A stretch of DNA of 47,184 bases, from assembly GCA_041665985.1 (NCBI GenBank), contig JBAYHV010000002.1:1-47184 (forward strand). The letters are read 5' to 3'. The position numbers were made by a program, and so were the translations under genes. Positions 32,725 through 41,375 of the stretch are shown piece by piece. The stretch is from CAIRYW01 sp041665985 (GTDB lineage: Bacteria; Patescibacteriota; Minisyncoccia; Phycocordibacterales; CAIRYW01). The notes beneath the pieces are model-generated. The model did not search any database and was not told where the DNA came from. It saw only the letters and a list, made by a program, of their open reading frames with translations. The first letter of the stretch is position 1. Each line of letters opens with the position of its first letter.

Positions 32725-33017
32725 ATTCCGACAAATGAGAGACGGCGCGAAAAATAAACAAAGTGAAATTTTTCATGGCGTCCGAATGCTGTCGGAACAA
32801 AGGATAAAAGTCCTTTATTTGTCTGCGTTCGGAATTGCAAGCCGGAATTTCTGCCATAGGCAGAATGAGGTGGGGTCGCGAACACTTTGTCCGCGCAATT
32901 TGTTGTAAACAAATGAGTAGACTTAGTGATTCGTGACCAAGACGACTCCCACAACACGTAAAAAAATAATACCTTTTTCTGGTGTTATTTTTTTATGCAG
33001 GAGAGTAAACAAATTTT
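32725..33017 (+). repeat. Non-coding unit and distal tRNA-fMet tail copy
   Basis: After the tRNA, its terminator and GGAGAGTAGACAAATTT (32708-32724) comes a 218-base unit ending TTCGTGACC (32930-32938; GGTCACGAA in reverse). Then the tRNA 3' tail appears again (CGACTCCCACAACACGTA, 32943-32960), with its own hairpin and GGAGAGTAAACAAATTT (33000-33016). The unit is rich in stems (e.g. TTCCGACA...TGTCGGAA) and contains GGGGTCGCGA. Confidence 0.8.
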
Positions 33018-33050
33018 AAAAAAGGCTAGGGTAACCCTAGCCTTTTTTTT
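33018..33050. terminator. Bidirectional terminator
   Basis: AAAAAAGGCTAGGGT / ACCCTAGCCTTTTTT with T-runs both ways, separating the plus-strand tRNA unit from the minus-strand gene at 33065. Confidence 0.92.
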
Positions 33051-33064
33051 CACAAGCCTTCTCG

Positions 33065-33739
33065 CTAGATGAAATAAAATTCTTCGAAAACTTTTTTGAA
33101 ATTCTCAATAGCTCTTTCAGCCTCAGTTCTAGATAAATGAAAGTTGCTTCCTTCGTGGGCAATTCTATTTCGAAGCTTATGTCCTTCCCATGCATTTTGA
33201 ATAGTTTTAAAATCAGCTTGTTCTACTTGTTTTAATTTTTCAGCAATTCCCTCTCCAACATATCCCATATGACCAAGCATTTCTTCTAAAATAATATCTG
33301 CATCAACAATAGCAATTCTCCAATCTTGTTCGTTTTGAGAACTCATTTTTTCTTCAATTTTTAGCCATTTTTTATTTGGTCCATGACTTTGAATATCAAG
33401 AACATGGACATGCTCTCCACCATGAACGGCACCATGTTCAGCATGACCATGTCCGCCGTGAGCAGAATGAAAAAGCTCAGAAACTTTAACGCTAAAATAA
33501 ATTGCACCTGAGAAAAACAATAATGACAGGAATATAGAAAATACTTGAATTTTTGTGAAGATCAATTCAAATATAGCTGTTGGATTTGGAAGATTTCCCA
33601 GATCTATTCCAAAACCCTTAAAAAAAGAAATCAAAAAAAGAAAAACGGCAAAAGCAAGAACTACCCAGAACAAGGCATCCAAGCTACCTCCCCCGTCTCC
33701 TCCGCTACCATGTGATTCTTTTTTTTCTTCGCCCGCCAA
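33065..33739 (-). CDS. Membrane protein with His-rich loop and HEPN-like helical end
   Basis: 224 residues. Two transmembrane helices (about 23-45 and 60-85) are followed by a His-rich stretch (HSAHGGHGHAEHGAVHGGEH, about 91-110) that could bind metal. The C-terminal cytosolic helical domain contains HKLRNRIAHEG. The RNxxAH wording occurs in HEPN/DUF4145-like helical bundles. The function is unknown. It follows gatA by 104 bases on the same strand and may be last in that operon. Confidence 0.7.
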   Translation of the reverse strand: MAGEEKKESHGSGGDGGGSLDALFWVVLAFAVFLFLISFFKGFGIDLGNLPNPTAIFELIFTKIQVFSIFLSLLFFSGAIYFSVKVSELFHSAHGGHGHAEHGAVHGGEHVHVLDIQSHGPNKKWLKIEEKMSSQNEQDWRIAIVDADIILEEMLGHMGYVGEGIAEKLKQVEQADFKTIQNAWEGHKLRNRIAHEGSNFHLSRTEAERAIENFKKVFEEFYFI

Positions 33740-33843
33740 AATTTTTTATATTAGCTATTAAGTTGGATATATTATAATTCATTATCTATTATATAAACAT
33801 CCCTATATTAAAACTAAAAAAGTTTAGGCGGATGAACCATTAC

Positions 33844-35304
33844 TTACTTCGAATCTCTAGCATGTTCAAAATCTTTTCCTATTTCAAAAAGAATTTCATC
33901 TTGCATGTAAGGAGCTATCAATTGTATTCCCAAAGGAAGAGGTAAATCATTTGAAGTATTTCCTGAAGGAATAGAAATTGCGGGCGCTCCAATCAAGTTT
34001 GCAGTCACAGTAAAAATATCCTCCAAATACATTTCAATAGGATCAGCTGTTTTCTCACCTATTTTAAAGGCTGAATTTGGAGTAGTTGGCATCAAAATAA
34101 CGTCAACTTTTTCAAAAGCTATTTCAAAATCTTTCTTAATTAAAGATCTAACCTTTTGAGCTTTTCCGTAGTACGCATCATAATATCCAGCAGAAAGGAC
34201 ATAAGTTCCGAGTAAAATTCTTCTTCTAACTTCTTTTCCTAAAAGCTCTCCTCTGGTTTTCATATAATCTTCTGTCAAAGAATCACCTTCTTTTAATGAA
34301 CCGAATTTCACACCATCAAAACGCGCCATATTTGAAGAAACTTCTGCTGGCATAAGAATGTAATAAACTGGCAGAGAATATGAAATACGAGGAAGCTCAA
34401 TATCTACGATCTCATATCCGGTAGATCTGAATTTCTCAATTGATTCATTAAAATTTTTTAATACTTCTTCTGAAATTCCTTTCGTCTCTAAAATTTTTCT
34501 TGGTACGCCGATTATTTTTTTACCTGCCCGCCCTGCTCTCGCTTGCGAAGCCTGCGGGTTTTTCAAATTTTCTTCCTTTGAGTCTTTTGAAGTTGAATCA
34601 AAATCATCTTTACCTTCAATGACCTTAAAAAGAATTTCTGCATCTTCAATTGTTTTTGCAACTGGACCAATTTGATCAAAAGAAGAACCCATAGCAATGG
34701 CGCCATAACGAGAAACTCTTCCGTAAGAAGGCTTCATTCCAACCACCCCGCAGAATGCTGCAGGTTGTCTAATTGAACCTCCTGTATCAGTACCTAGGGC
34801 TCCAAGAGCCATATCTGAAGCAACTGAGGCGATTGAACCTCCTGATGACCCTCCAGCAACGCGAGATGAGTCATAAGGATTTTTTGTTGGTCCAAATGCA
34901 GAATTTTCTGTTGAACCACCCATCGCAAATTCATCCATGTTGCACCTTCCCATGAAGATCGCTCCGCTTTTTTTAAGTTTTTCAATAACAGTTGCATCAT
35001 ATGTAGCAATATAATTTTCTAAAATTTTAGAAGCCGCCGTTGCAATTTTTCCTTTTATTAAAATATTATCTTTTATAGCTAGTGGAATTCCCAACAACTC
35101 ACCTTTTTCACCATTCGCTATTTTTTTATCAGCTTCCTCCGCTTGAGCAATTACATCATCATAAATTTCCAGGTATGCATTTAGGTCAGAATTTTTTTCT
35201 TTAATTATTTCAAGGTAAGCAGAAGCTAAGTCTACAGCAGAAAATTCTTTCGCTTCAAGGCTTCTTCTAGCTTCTTTAATTGTTAATTCTTTTAGATTTA
35301 TCAT
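33844..35304 (-). CDS. gatA: Asp/Glu-tRNA amidotransferase subunit A
   Basis: 486 residues, full length. An amidase that releases ammonia from glutamine for conversion of Glu-tRNA(Gln) or Asp-tRNA(Asn). The Ser-cisSer-Lys triad is visible: K78 in PLAIKDN, S153 in RVAGGSSGGS, and the nucleophile S177 in DTGGSIRQPAAFCG. It sits 49 bases downstream of gatC. gatB is not in this window, so it must be elsewhere. The upstream order pilD-minor pilins-ligA-gatC-gatA has tight spacing and may be one long operon. Confidence 0.97.
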   Translation of the reverse strand: MINLKELTIKEARRSLEAKEFSAVDLASAYLEIIKEKNSDLNAYLEIYDDVIAQAEEADKKIANGEKGELLGIPLAIKDNILIKGKIATAASKILENYIATYDATVIEKLKKSGAIFMGRCNMDEFAMGGSTENSAFGPTKNPYDSSRVAGGSSGGSIASVASDMALGALGTDTGGSIRQPAAFCGVVGMKPSYGRVSRYGAIAMGSSFDQIGPVAKTIEDAEILFKVIEGKDDFDSTSKDSKEENLKNPQASQARAGRAGKKIIGVPRKILETKGISEEVLKNFNESIEKFRSTGYEIVDIELPRISYSLPVYYILMPAEVSSNMARFDGVKFGSLKEGDSLTEDYMKTRGELLGKEVRRRILLGTYVLSAGYYDAYYGKAQKVRSLIKKDFEIAFEKVDVILMPTTPNSAFKIGEKTADPIEMYLEDIFTVTANLIGAPAISIPSGNTSNDLPLPLGIQLIAPYMQDEILFEIGKDFEHARDSK

Positions 35305-35353
35305 TTATTTTAAATTTTCTTATCTCCTATCTCTTGCTTCTTACTTCTTAGCT

Positions 35354-35635
35354 TTACATTACTTTTTTTACTTTTACAAAATCACCTTCTCTCTTTGGTG
35401 CAGAGGCCAAAAGAGTTTCAGTCTGAAGACATGTTTCATTTGAATTATCATCCTCTCGAAGATTATTATAAAATTCAGGAGCATCAATTTTTTCTTCTCC
35501 AGCTATTGCAGAATCAATAGTTCCAACATATTCAAGGATGGAACCTATTTCTTTTGCGACACTTTCAAGCTCAGAATCAGAAATTTCTAATCGAGAAAGG
35601 ATAGCTAGTTTTTTTACGTCTTCTTTTGAGATCAT
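35354..35635 (-). CDS. gatC: Asp/Glu-tRNA amidotransferase subunit C
   Basis: 93 residues from ATG 35635 (MISKEDVKKLAILSRLEISD), the normal GatC size and beginning. A longer frame upstream (22 residues) does not look like the family. GatC holds GatA and GatB together. Typical features are the N-terminal helices and the Asp-rich end (SAPKREGDFVKVKKVM, the RxGxFxVPxV-like end). It is located between ligA and gatA. Confidence 0.95.
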   Translation of the reverse strand: MISKEDVKKLAILSRLEISDSELESVAKEIGSILEYVGTIDSAIAGEEKIDAPEFYNNLREDDNSNETCLQTETLLASAPKREGDFVKVKKVM

Positions 35636-35738
35636 ATTAACAGTATATAGCGACTGGTGTTTGGTGGCTAGTGGAATGCAAAAAACACTACAAATTTGCA
35701 AATATTGTCAAAAATGACAACAAAACTCAATTTAAAAA

Positions 35739-37802
35739 TTATTTTATCAATTTCAAAAAATCTTCTTCCAACAGAACTTTAACTCCAAGTTCATTTGCTT
35801 TATCTAGTTTTGAACCAGGATTCTCTCCCGTCACCACGTAACTTGTTTTTGCAGATACAGAACCAACCACGTCCCCGCCTAGATCTTTGATCTTTTTCTT
35901 CGCTTCGTCCCTGCTCATACTTGAGAGAGTTCCAGTTAGAACAAAAGTTTTGTCTTGAAGTTTTTTTATCCCACCTTTTTTTTCTGGATAAATTATTTTT
36001 ATTTCTTGAAGTAATTCACTAATTATTTTCTGATTCGCTTTTTCTTTTCTCCAAGCAATAATTGAATCCGACATATTAGGACCAAGACCATTTATATTTT
36101 CTAGATCCTCTTTTGAAGCATTCAAAAATTCATCAATATTTTTAAAATTATGAGCCAGATCTTCTGCTGTTTCTTCACCTACTTGAGAAATAGAAAGAGC
36201 TGTCAAAAATCTTTGAAAAGTTATTTTTCTCCTATTATTAATAGATTCTAAAAGGTTATTTGCCGACTTTTCGGCAAATCTTGGAAGTGAAAGCAAGTCT
36301 TCTTTTTTGATCTTGAAAATATCTGGGGCACTGGAAATTACCGCATTATCTAAAAGAAGATCAACTACTTTTGGCCCTAGGTCCTCAATATCAAAAGCAT
36401 TTTTTGAAGCAAAATAATAAAGTTTTCTTCTATCTTTCCCGAGACAATTTGTATTCGTACAATAAAGTGCCGCGCTCTTGTCTTGCCCATCATTGACTGA
36501 GCCGGCAGGCGATGGCAAGCGGGTCATCTTTTTAATTCCAACCACAATCTTTTGCAAACTACTTCCACAAGCAGGACATTTTTTTGGCATCGAAATTGTT
36601 TTTTCTTTTCCATTGCGAAGCTCTGTCAAAACTTTTACAACATCAGGAATAACATCTCCTGCTTTTCTAAGTATTACGGTATCTCCAATTTTAAGTCCAA
36701 GTCTTTTTATTTCATCTTCATTATGAAGGGTTGCCCTTGAAACAGTAGAACCCGCAACAGAAACAGGTACCAACTTTGCAACAGGGGTGATCACTCCTGT
36801 TCTACCGATCTGAAAAGTCACATCTTCTACAATAGTCGTAACCTCTTCTGCAGGAAATTTAAAAGCAATTCCCCATCTTGGAGCCTTACCAGTGTAGCCA
36901 ATTATATCTTGAAGCTTTTTTTCATTAACTTTGATTACAATTCCATCGATCCAGTAATCTTCTTCCGGTGATTCCTTCATCCATTTTTTCCAGTAATTAA
37001 TGATCTCTTGAATATTTGAAACTTCCTTAAAATGTTTACTTGTCTTAAATCCAAGAGTTTGTAATTTTTTTAATTCATCCACTTGAGTAGCAGGAAAATC
37101 ATCAAACTTTGCAATATCATAAACAAAATTTTGAAGCTTTCGTTCTGCTGCAACTTTTGGATTAAGCTGTCTAATTGATCCTGCCGCAATATTACGAGGA
37201 TTTGCAAAAAGCGGTTCTCCCTTCTTTTTTCTTTCTATATTAAGTTCCTTAAAAATTTTTTTGGACATCCAAATTTCTCCCTCAACAATAATATCAACCG
37301 GTTCTTTTAATCTAAGAGGAACAGACTCAATTGTTTTTACATTTAAAGTTACATCTTCACCAATTTTTCCGTCACCTCTTGTAGCCGCTTGAACTAAAAG
37401 TCCTTTTTCATAGGTCATCACAACCTTTAGTCCATCAATTTTTAATTCACAAACATAAGTTGGAATTTCCTTTATACCCTCTTTTTGAAGAAATCTTTTT
37501 ACACGATCATCAAAAGCTTCTATTTCTTTCTCATTAAAAGCATCGTTAAAAGACCATTGTGGAACTTGATGCACTACTTTTTTAAATTCATCTAAAGCAA
37601 CCCCCGCAACTCTTTGAGTTGGAGAATCTGGAGTGATCAATTGCGGATATTCTTCCTCAAGCAAGACAAGCTCATGCTTGAGTGAATCAAGTGCTTCAGG
37701 AGAAACATCCACTTTATCAAGAACATGATATTCATATCTCAATTTATCAATTAATTCTCGGAGTTTTTTTACTCGCTCAATTTTTTCTTGCGGAGCTTTC
37801 AT
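35739..37802 (-). CDS. ligA: NAD-dependent DNA ligase
   Basis: 687 residues, complete. It seals nicks in DNA using NAD. Domain Ia and the adenylation domain carry the active Lys K121 in CELKIDGLKVVMTY. Then follow the OB fold (GRTGVITPVAKLVPV), a four-Cys zinc finger (CPACGSS ... CTNTNCLG), HhH repeats (LPRFAEKSANNLLESI) and a C-terminal BRCT domain (FVLTGTLSSMSRDEAKKKI). It starts three bases after the stop of the last minor pilin gene, so a housekeeping ligase shares the pilin transcript. Confidence 0.97.
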   Translation of the reverse strand: MKAPQEKIERVKKLRELIDKLRYEYHVLDKVDVSPEALDSLKHELVLLEEEYPQLITPDSPTQRVAGVALDEFKKVVHQVPQWSFNDAFNEKEIEAFDDRVKRFLQKEGIKEIPTYVCELKIDGLKVVMTYEKGLLVQAATRGDGKIGEDVTLNVKTIESVPLRLKEPVDIIVEGEIWMSKKIFKELNIERKKKGEPLFANPRNIAAGSIRQLNPKVAAERKLQNFVYDIAKFDDFPATQVDELKKLQTLGFKTSKHFKEVSNIQEIINYWKKWMKESPEEDYWIDGIVIKVNEKKLQDIIGYTGKAPRWGIAFKFPAEEVTTIVEDVTFQIGRTGVITPVAKLVPVSVAGSTVSRATLHNEDEIKRLGLKIGDTVILRKAGDVIPDVVKVLTELRNGKEKTISMPKKCPACGSSLQKIVVGIKKMTRLPSPAGSVNDGQDKSAALYCTNTNCLGKDRRKLYYFASKNAFDIEDLGPKVVDLLLDNAVISSAPDIFKIKKEDLLSLPRFAEKSANNLLESINNRRKITFQRFLTALSISQVGEETAEDLAHNFKNIDEFLNASKEDLENINGLGPNMSDSIIAWRKEKANQKIISELLQEIKIIYPEKKGGIKKLQDKTFVLTGTLSSMSRDEAKKKIKDLGGDVVGSVSAKTSYVVTGENPGSKLDKANELGVKVLLEEDFLKLIK

Positions 37803-37805
37803 ACT

Positions 37806-38447
37806 TTAAAAATCAACTTCAATTGCTCTTTCAAATCTGTTTACAGAAGAACAAGTATTATATCCCTTAGAAATAATAGCTGTTGAAGTAGGAGTTCTTC
37901 TATCAACGATCACATCAAAACATATATTATTTGGAGTTGTGGAAGCTATACTAAAACTATAAAGTCCTGTGCCTGGAGAAAAGTTTGTATTAGTTATAAA
38001 TACTCCAAGACACGTTGCTGTTGTATACGCATTAGAACATGACGCATCGCTATTTGAAGTATTTCCAACTTCAGGAAAAAAACCAGCCGGACAAATATCT
38101 GATTTTGAGGATCGATATAAATAAAGAGCACATTCTGTTCCTGTATCTGCATTATAAAATGCAAATTGTGATTCTCTTCCAGCAGCAGAAAGTGAAACTT
38201 GTTTAATAGTAATACTAAGAATTGCAGCTCCAATAGCAAGAAGAAGACCTGCGATCATTGAGGCATAAAGAAGAGTAAACCCGCACACTAACTTTGGTCT
38301 TGCTTCTGTTTTGCTATTATTTTTAATCTTAAATTTAAAGATTTTACTAACTGTATTGGGATACATTTTTTTTAAATTAATCGCGCAAAACGAAACCAAA
38401 GTTAGTCGTCGGGTAAATCCGTTATTTTTTCTGTTAATATTTTTCAT
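37806..38447 (-). CDS. Minor pilin, PilX-like, with 46-residue insert in the leader
   Basis: 213 residues from ATG 38447, whose A overlaps the previous stop as TAATG. The expected class III leader KNINRKNNGFT is interrupted after GFT by a 46-residue block (RRLTLVSFCAINLKK ... PKLVCGFT). It then continues as GFTLLYASMIAGLLLAIGAA, the hydrophobic pilin helix. Glu5 is absent, as is common for PilX-type proteins. The globular part carries several Cys (TGTECALYL, DICPAG, SCSNAY). The second G-F site is the one followed by a hydrophobic helix, so cleavage there would remove the whole insert. It is the last of four minor pilins. Confidence 0.85.
   Translation of the reverse strand: MKNINRKNNGFTRRLTLVSFCAINLKKMYPNTVSKIFKFKIKNNSKTEARPKLVCGFTLLYASMIAGLLLAIGAAILSITIKQVSLSAAGRESQFAFYNADTGTECALYLYRSSKSDICPAGFFPEVGNTSNSDASCSNAYTTATCLGVFITNTNFSPGTGLYSFSIASTTPNNICFDVIVDRRTPTSTAIISKGYNTCSSVNRFERAIEVDF
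38275..38420 (-). mobile_element. 138-bp leader-insertion element, copy 1
   Basis: Flanked by GTAAACCC (38275-38282) and GTAAATCC (38413-38420), an 8-base direct repeat encoding G-F-T. The ends are inverted: ACTAACTTTGGT and ACCAAAGTTAGT. It keeps the reading frame. This copy differs most from the other two. Confidence 0.85.
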
Positions 38448-39130
38448 TATTTTGTTTGCCAATTACTGAACACTTCTTTTATAGTAAAAGATTTTGTACC
38501 TCCAGCAAGATAACTCCCTGTCCATGACATTGTTGAAGTAACAAGTATGGTATCAGATGAAATTGGACTCATAGTAACTACTCTAGAATATTTCGAAGCT
38601 GTACCAGTATCATATGAATATAAACCTGATGTACTATTATAATTTAATTTACCGCAACCCGATGCACCATTACCACACTGAGTTATTGTTTGATTAGAAA
38701 CATCAACTCTGCAACCAATATTATTTGCAGTTACTAAACAATTTGAAAAATCAGCTGGCCAATCAATTGGAGTTGGGACCTGTAAATAATATACATCTCT
38801 TTCATGTCTCAAATACTCAACACCCTCTTGAGCAAGATAATATGCTGTTATTTGGTCTCTTGCGTAAAAAGAAGAAAACAAAGCCTTTGAGGCAATTTCC
38901 ATTGGACCGACAATGGTCGTCAAAAGAATAGTAATAGCAACCATAGTCTCGACCAATGTAAACCCGCACACTAACTTTGGTCTTGCTTCTGTTTTGTTAT
39001 TATTTTTAATCTTAAATTTAAGGATTTTAATAACCATATTTGAATACATTTTTTTTAAATTAATCGCGCAAAACGAGACTAAAGTTAGTCGTCGGGTAAA
39101 TCCTTTTTTATATAAATTTTTGAATTTCAT
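38447..39130 (-). CDS. Minor pilin, PilV/GspI-like, with 46-residue insert in the leader
   Basis: 227 residues. It starts MKFKNLYKKGFT, then the 46-residue insert, then GFTLVETMVAITILLTTIVG, the normal start of a mature type IV pilin with Glu5. The sequence YARDQITAYYLAQEGVEYLR after the helix is typical of PilV/GspI-like proteins. Removing the insert gives a canonical prepilin leader KKGFTLVE. Spacing to its neighbours is one base upstream and a TAATG overlap downstream, indicating translational coupling. It is likely part of the initiating pilus tip complex. Confidence 0.88.
   Translation of the reverse strand: MKFKNLYKKGFTRRLTLVSFCAINLKKMYSNMVIKILKFKIKNNNKTEARPKLVCGFTLVETMVAITILLTTIVGPMEIASKALFSSFYARDQITAYYLAQEGVEYLRHERDVYYLQVPTPIDWPADFSNCLVTANNIGCRVDVSNQTITQCGNGASGCGKLNYNSTSGLYSYDTGTASKYSRVVTMSPISSDTILVTSTMSWTGSYLAGGTKSFTIKEVFSNWQTK
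38958..39103 (-). mobile_element. 138-bp leader-insertion element, copy 2
   Basis: Direct repeats GTAAACCC (38958-38965) and GTAAATCC (39096-39103). Nearly identical to copy 3 apart from a few bases, including GAGACTAAAG in one arm in place of GAAACCAAAG. Confidence 0.87.
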
Positions 39131-39131
39131 A

Positions 39132-39851
39132 TTATTGGATATTTAATCTTCTTTGAGAAATTAAAGTTTGCAGATCAAATTCTGTTGATTGTTTTCCTAC
39201 TTTCCCTGTTGCTTTAAGGATCATAAGTATAAGAGGTTGTTGACGTGATGCCGCAGAAGTATTTGTAATAAATAGATCAAACTTACCTACAGTTATATTT
39301 TTTGAAGTGAGAGCTTGATTACCGCCCCCTCCTACACAAGTGCTCTCATCTTTGGAAATGGTTTTTCCATCCCATGAATAAGTTATGTCACAATTTGAAA
39401 TACTTGAATAAAAAGTTACAGACGAAACAGCTGTGGGAGGACAACCACTTATAGGATTCGAAGCAACAGTTGATCCACAAGTATAGTTGTACCCCGTTCT
39501 CAGATCTCTTACCATACTTTCTATTGAAAAATTCATATTGTTTATAACATCATTTAAAGCCTGAGCTTTTTTGTTTGCATCAATGATCGAAAGAATAGCT
39601 GTCATAGAAATTAAAACCACAATAGCAAAAAGACCAACTGAGACCATCACTTCAATAAGAGTAAATCCGCACACTAACTTTGGTCTTGCTTCTGTTTTGT
39701 TATTATTTTTAATCTTAAATTTAAGGATTTTAATAACCATATTTGAATACATTTTTTTTAAATTAATCGCGCAAAACGAAACCAAAGTTAGTCGTCGGGT
39801 AAACCCCTCAATTTTCTTATTCAACTTTTTTTTTGTTATTTTTTTATTCAT
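39132..39851 (-). CDS. Minor pilin, PilW/GspJ-like, with 46-residue insert in the leader
   Basis: 239 residues from ATG 39851 (TAATG overlap with the upstream stop). The leader MNKKITKKKLNKKIEGFT is followed by the 46-residue insert and then GFTLIEVMVSVGLFAIVVLI. The later NMNFSIESMVRDLRTGYNYT fits GspJ/PilW-like minor pilins. Cys residues (TCGST, SGCPPT, NCDITY, STCVGG) may form disulphides outside. The insert is the same length and in the same position as in the next two genes. Confidence 0.88.
   Translation of the reverse strand: MNKKITKKKLNKKIEGFTRRLTLVSFCAINLKKMYSNMVIKILKFKIKNNNKTEARPKLVCGFTLIEVMVSVGLFAIVVLISMTAILSIIDANKKAQALNDVINNMNFSIESMVRDLRTGYNYTCGSTVASNPISGCPPTAVSSVTFYSSISNCDITYSWDGKTISKDESTCVGGGGNQALTSKNITVGKFDLFITNTSAASRQQPLILMILKATGKVGKQSTEFDLQTLISQRRLNIQ
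39661..39806 (-). mobile_element. 138-bp leader-insertion element, copy 3
   Basis: Direct repeats GTAAATCC (39661-39668) and GTAAACCC (39799-39806). It has the same inverted ends and internal sequence as copy 2. The reading frame of the pilin stays open. Confidence 0.87.
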
Positions 39852-40525
39852 TATGGAGTTACGTTTGTACATTCATCTGCTTCTGGACGAGGAGTATCAA
39901 CAGAGATCTGACCAATCGATGTTATTCTCACTATTCTACATTTATCTCCTAGGGCAGATACAACAACAATAGTAGCGTTCCCAGATCTAATATTGGAATT
40001 ATTTGCATATATTAAAGCGGAAGGATTGGGTTTGATAAAACCGATATCCAAGTTGTTTAATTGAGTAGCTGTCCCTGACGAACAAACGCCATCTGCGCAA
40101 AATCTTAATATTGTTTGACCCTGCGTAAGTCTAGGACTATCAACGGAAGTATATTCAGTCTCTGTTGGATTTTGAATATGAGTATTAAAATTAAAAGGAT
40201 ATACAACTGGATTTCCTCCATAACCGGCATCAGAATAAATAATAAAAGAGTTCGAAACAGGTGAACTTAAGTATATTCCATATCCAACATTGAGATTTGT
40301 TCCTGTTGACGCTTGTTTTGAACTAATTCCGTAAACTTGAGCCTGTCTAATCGCAAGCGCAACCTCATAAGCAGCGTTTGTCACCAAAATATCACTAGAA
40401 AATTTTGATTGTTTAAAAAGTAAAATAGAAGTAATAACAATAACAATTGTTACAACAACCATCATTTCTACAAGAGAAAAACCTTTAACCAACCTTGTTT
40501 TTGTTTTATTAATATTATTGGACAT
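39851..40525 (-). CDS. Minor pilin, GspH/FimT-like
   Basis: 224 residues. A normal short leader ends KTRLVKG and the mature start is FSLVEMMVVVTIVIVITSIL, with Glu5. The region TNAAYEVALAIRQAQVYGIS is typical of GspH/FimT. This is the only one of the four minor pilins without the 46-residue insert, and its site reads GGTTTTTC-like rather than the GGNTTTAC found in the others. It overlaps pilD by 11 bases and the next pilin by the TAATG junction. Confidence 0.9.
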   Translation of the reverse strand: MSNNINKTKTRLVKGFSLVEMMVVVTIVIVITSILLFKQSKFSSDILVTNAAYEVALAIRQAQVYGISSKQASTGTNLNVGYGIYLSSPVSNSFIIYSDAGYGGNPVVYPFNFNTHIQNPTETEYTSVDSPRLTQGQTILRFCADGVCSSGTATQLNNLDIGFIKPNPSALIYANNSNIRSGNATIVVVSALGDKCRIVRITSIGQISVDTPRPEADECTNVTP

Positions 40526-41333
40526 TTGAAAATATTAACGCATTTAAACTAAAAACATCTGCGCCTAAAATAAATGCTAAGAAAAATCCAGCGATCATGA
40601 AGGGGGCAAATGGGACAGCACTTCTAAAATTAAATCTGCTTCGAGCAATTCCAAGCTTTTGAAAAAGCAATATAAAAATACTCCAAAGAGCTCCGATCCA
40701 AAAAGCAAAAGCAATTGCTGAAAGTGATTGTGAAAGCCCAAGAGCAAAACCCATACCCAAAGCTAGTTTTCCGTCACCAAAACCGATCCATCTTCCCTTT
40801 GAAACAAACCAGATAGCAGAAAAAACAACAAAGATCATCGGTCCTGCTAAAAGATTTAAGATCTCAGGATAAGAAAAAATACTTGCTAGATTTTTGTTTC
40901 CTACAAAATATATTAAAGATAAAAATGTAAAAGTATAAGAAAGAATATCTGGAATTATTTGATGTCTTATATCGTAAATTGTTAAAACGATCAAAATACA
41001 AAAAGCTAAATACCAAAAAGTTGAAACCAACATTGGCACATAATCCAGATTATAAAACTTTAGGAAAATCGAAAGAAAAACAATTCCTGTAATAAATTCT
41101 ACTAAAGGATATTGTGCTGAAATTTTTGTTTTACAACAACGAGACCTTCCACCTAGACATAAAAAACTCAAAATTGGAAAAAGATCATAAGACTTTATTG
41201 TCCTACCGCAAGACATACAAAAAGATCTTCCCATAAGGCCTTTACCTGTATTGAGTCGTAAGGCTACAACATTAAGAAAACTTCCAATAATGGTCCCTAC
41301 AACAAAAATTACTGTGGCAAGATAATAAAACAT
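40515..41333 (-). CDS. pilD: Prepilin peptidase (leader peptidase / methyltransferase)
   Basis: 272 residues. An integral membrane aspartyl protease that cuts prepilins before F and methylates the new end. The N-terminal GSFLNVVALRL and the Cys region (C39, C42, C66, C67) are present, but the second Cys pair is rearranged to SRCC. Catalytic aspartates are D121 (TIYDIRHQIIPD) and D186 (GFGDGKLALG). About seven membrane helices are seen. It lies first in the run of minor pilin genes and should process all of them and the three pilins upstream. Confidence 0.95.
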   Translation of the reverse strand: MFYYLATVIFVVGTIIGSFLNVVALRLNTGKGLMGRSFCMSCGRTIKSYDLFPILSFLCLGGRSRCCKTKISAQYPLVEFITGIVFLSIFLKFYNLDYVPMLVSTFWYLAFCILIVLTIYDIRHQIIPDILSYTFTFLSLIYFVGNKNLASIFSYPEILNLLAGPMIFVVFSAIWFVSKGRWIGFGDGKLALGMGFALGLSQSLSAIAFAFWIGALWSIFILLFQKLGIARSRFNFRSAVPFAPFMIAGFFLAFILGADVFSLNALIFSNVQ

Positions 41334-41375
41334 TTGTTAATTATACTATCTTTCAACTAATTAAAAAAATCAAAA

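Noticed and set aside
32403..32957. 184-residue open frame antisense to the tRNA-fMet, its intron and tail unit
   Set aside because: It lies exactly over structured RNA genes, its wording (VAGVGIAPTLSGYAYH) is the usual antisense product of a tRNA, and it shows no domain.
37806..39851. The 46-residue block as a real protein domain of minor pilins
   Set aside because: It is nearly identical at DNA level in three otherwise dissimilar genes, has inverted ends and direct flanking repeats, and is missing from the fourth minor pilin, all of which favour an inserted element.
38913..39972. Plus-strand open frames across the 138-bp leader inserts
   Set aside because: They run antisense to well-supported pilin genes; the open frame only reflects that the element lacks stops in several frames.
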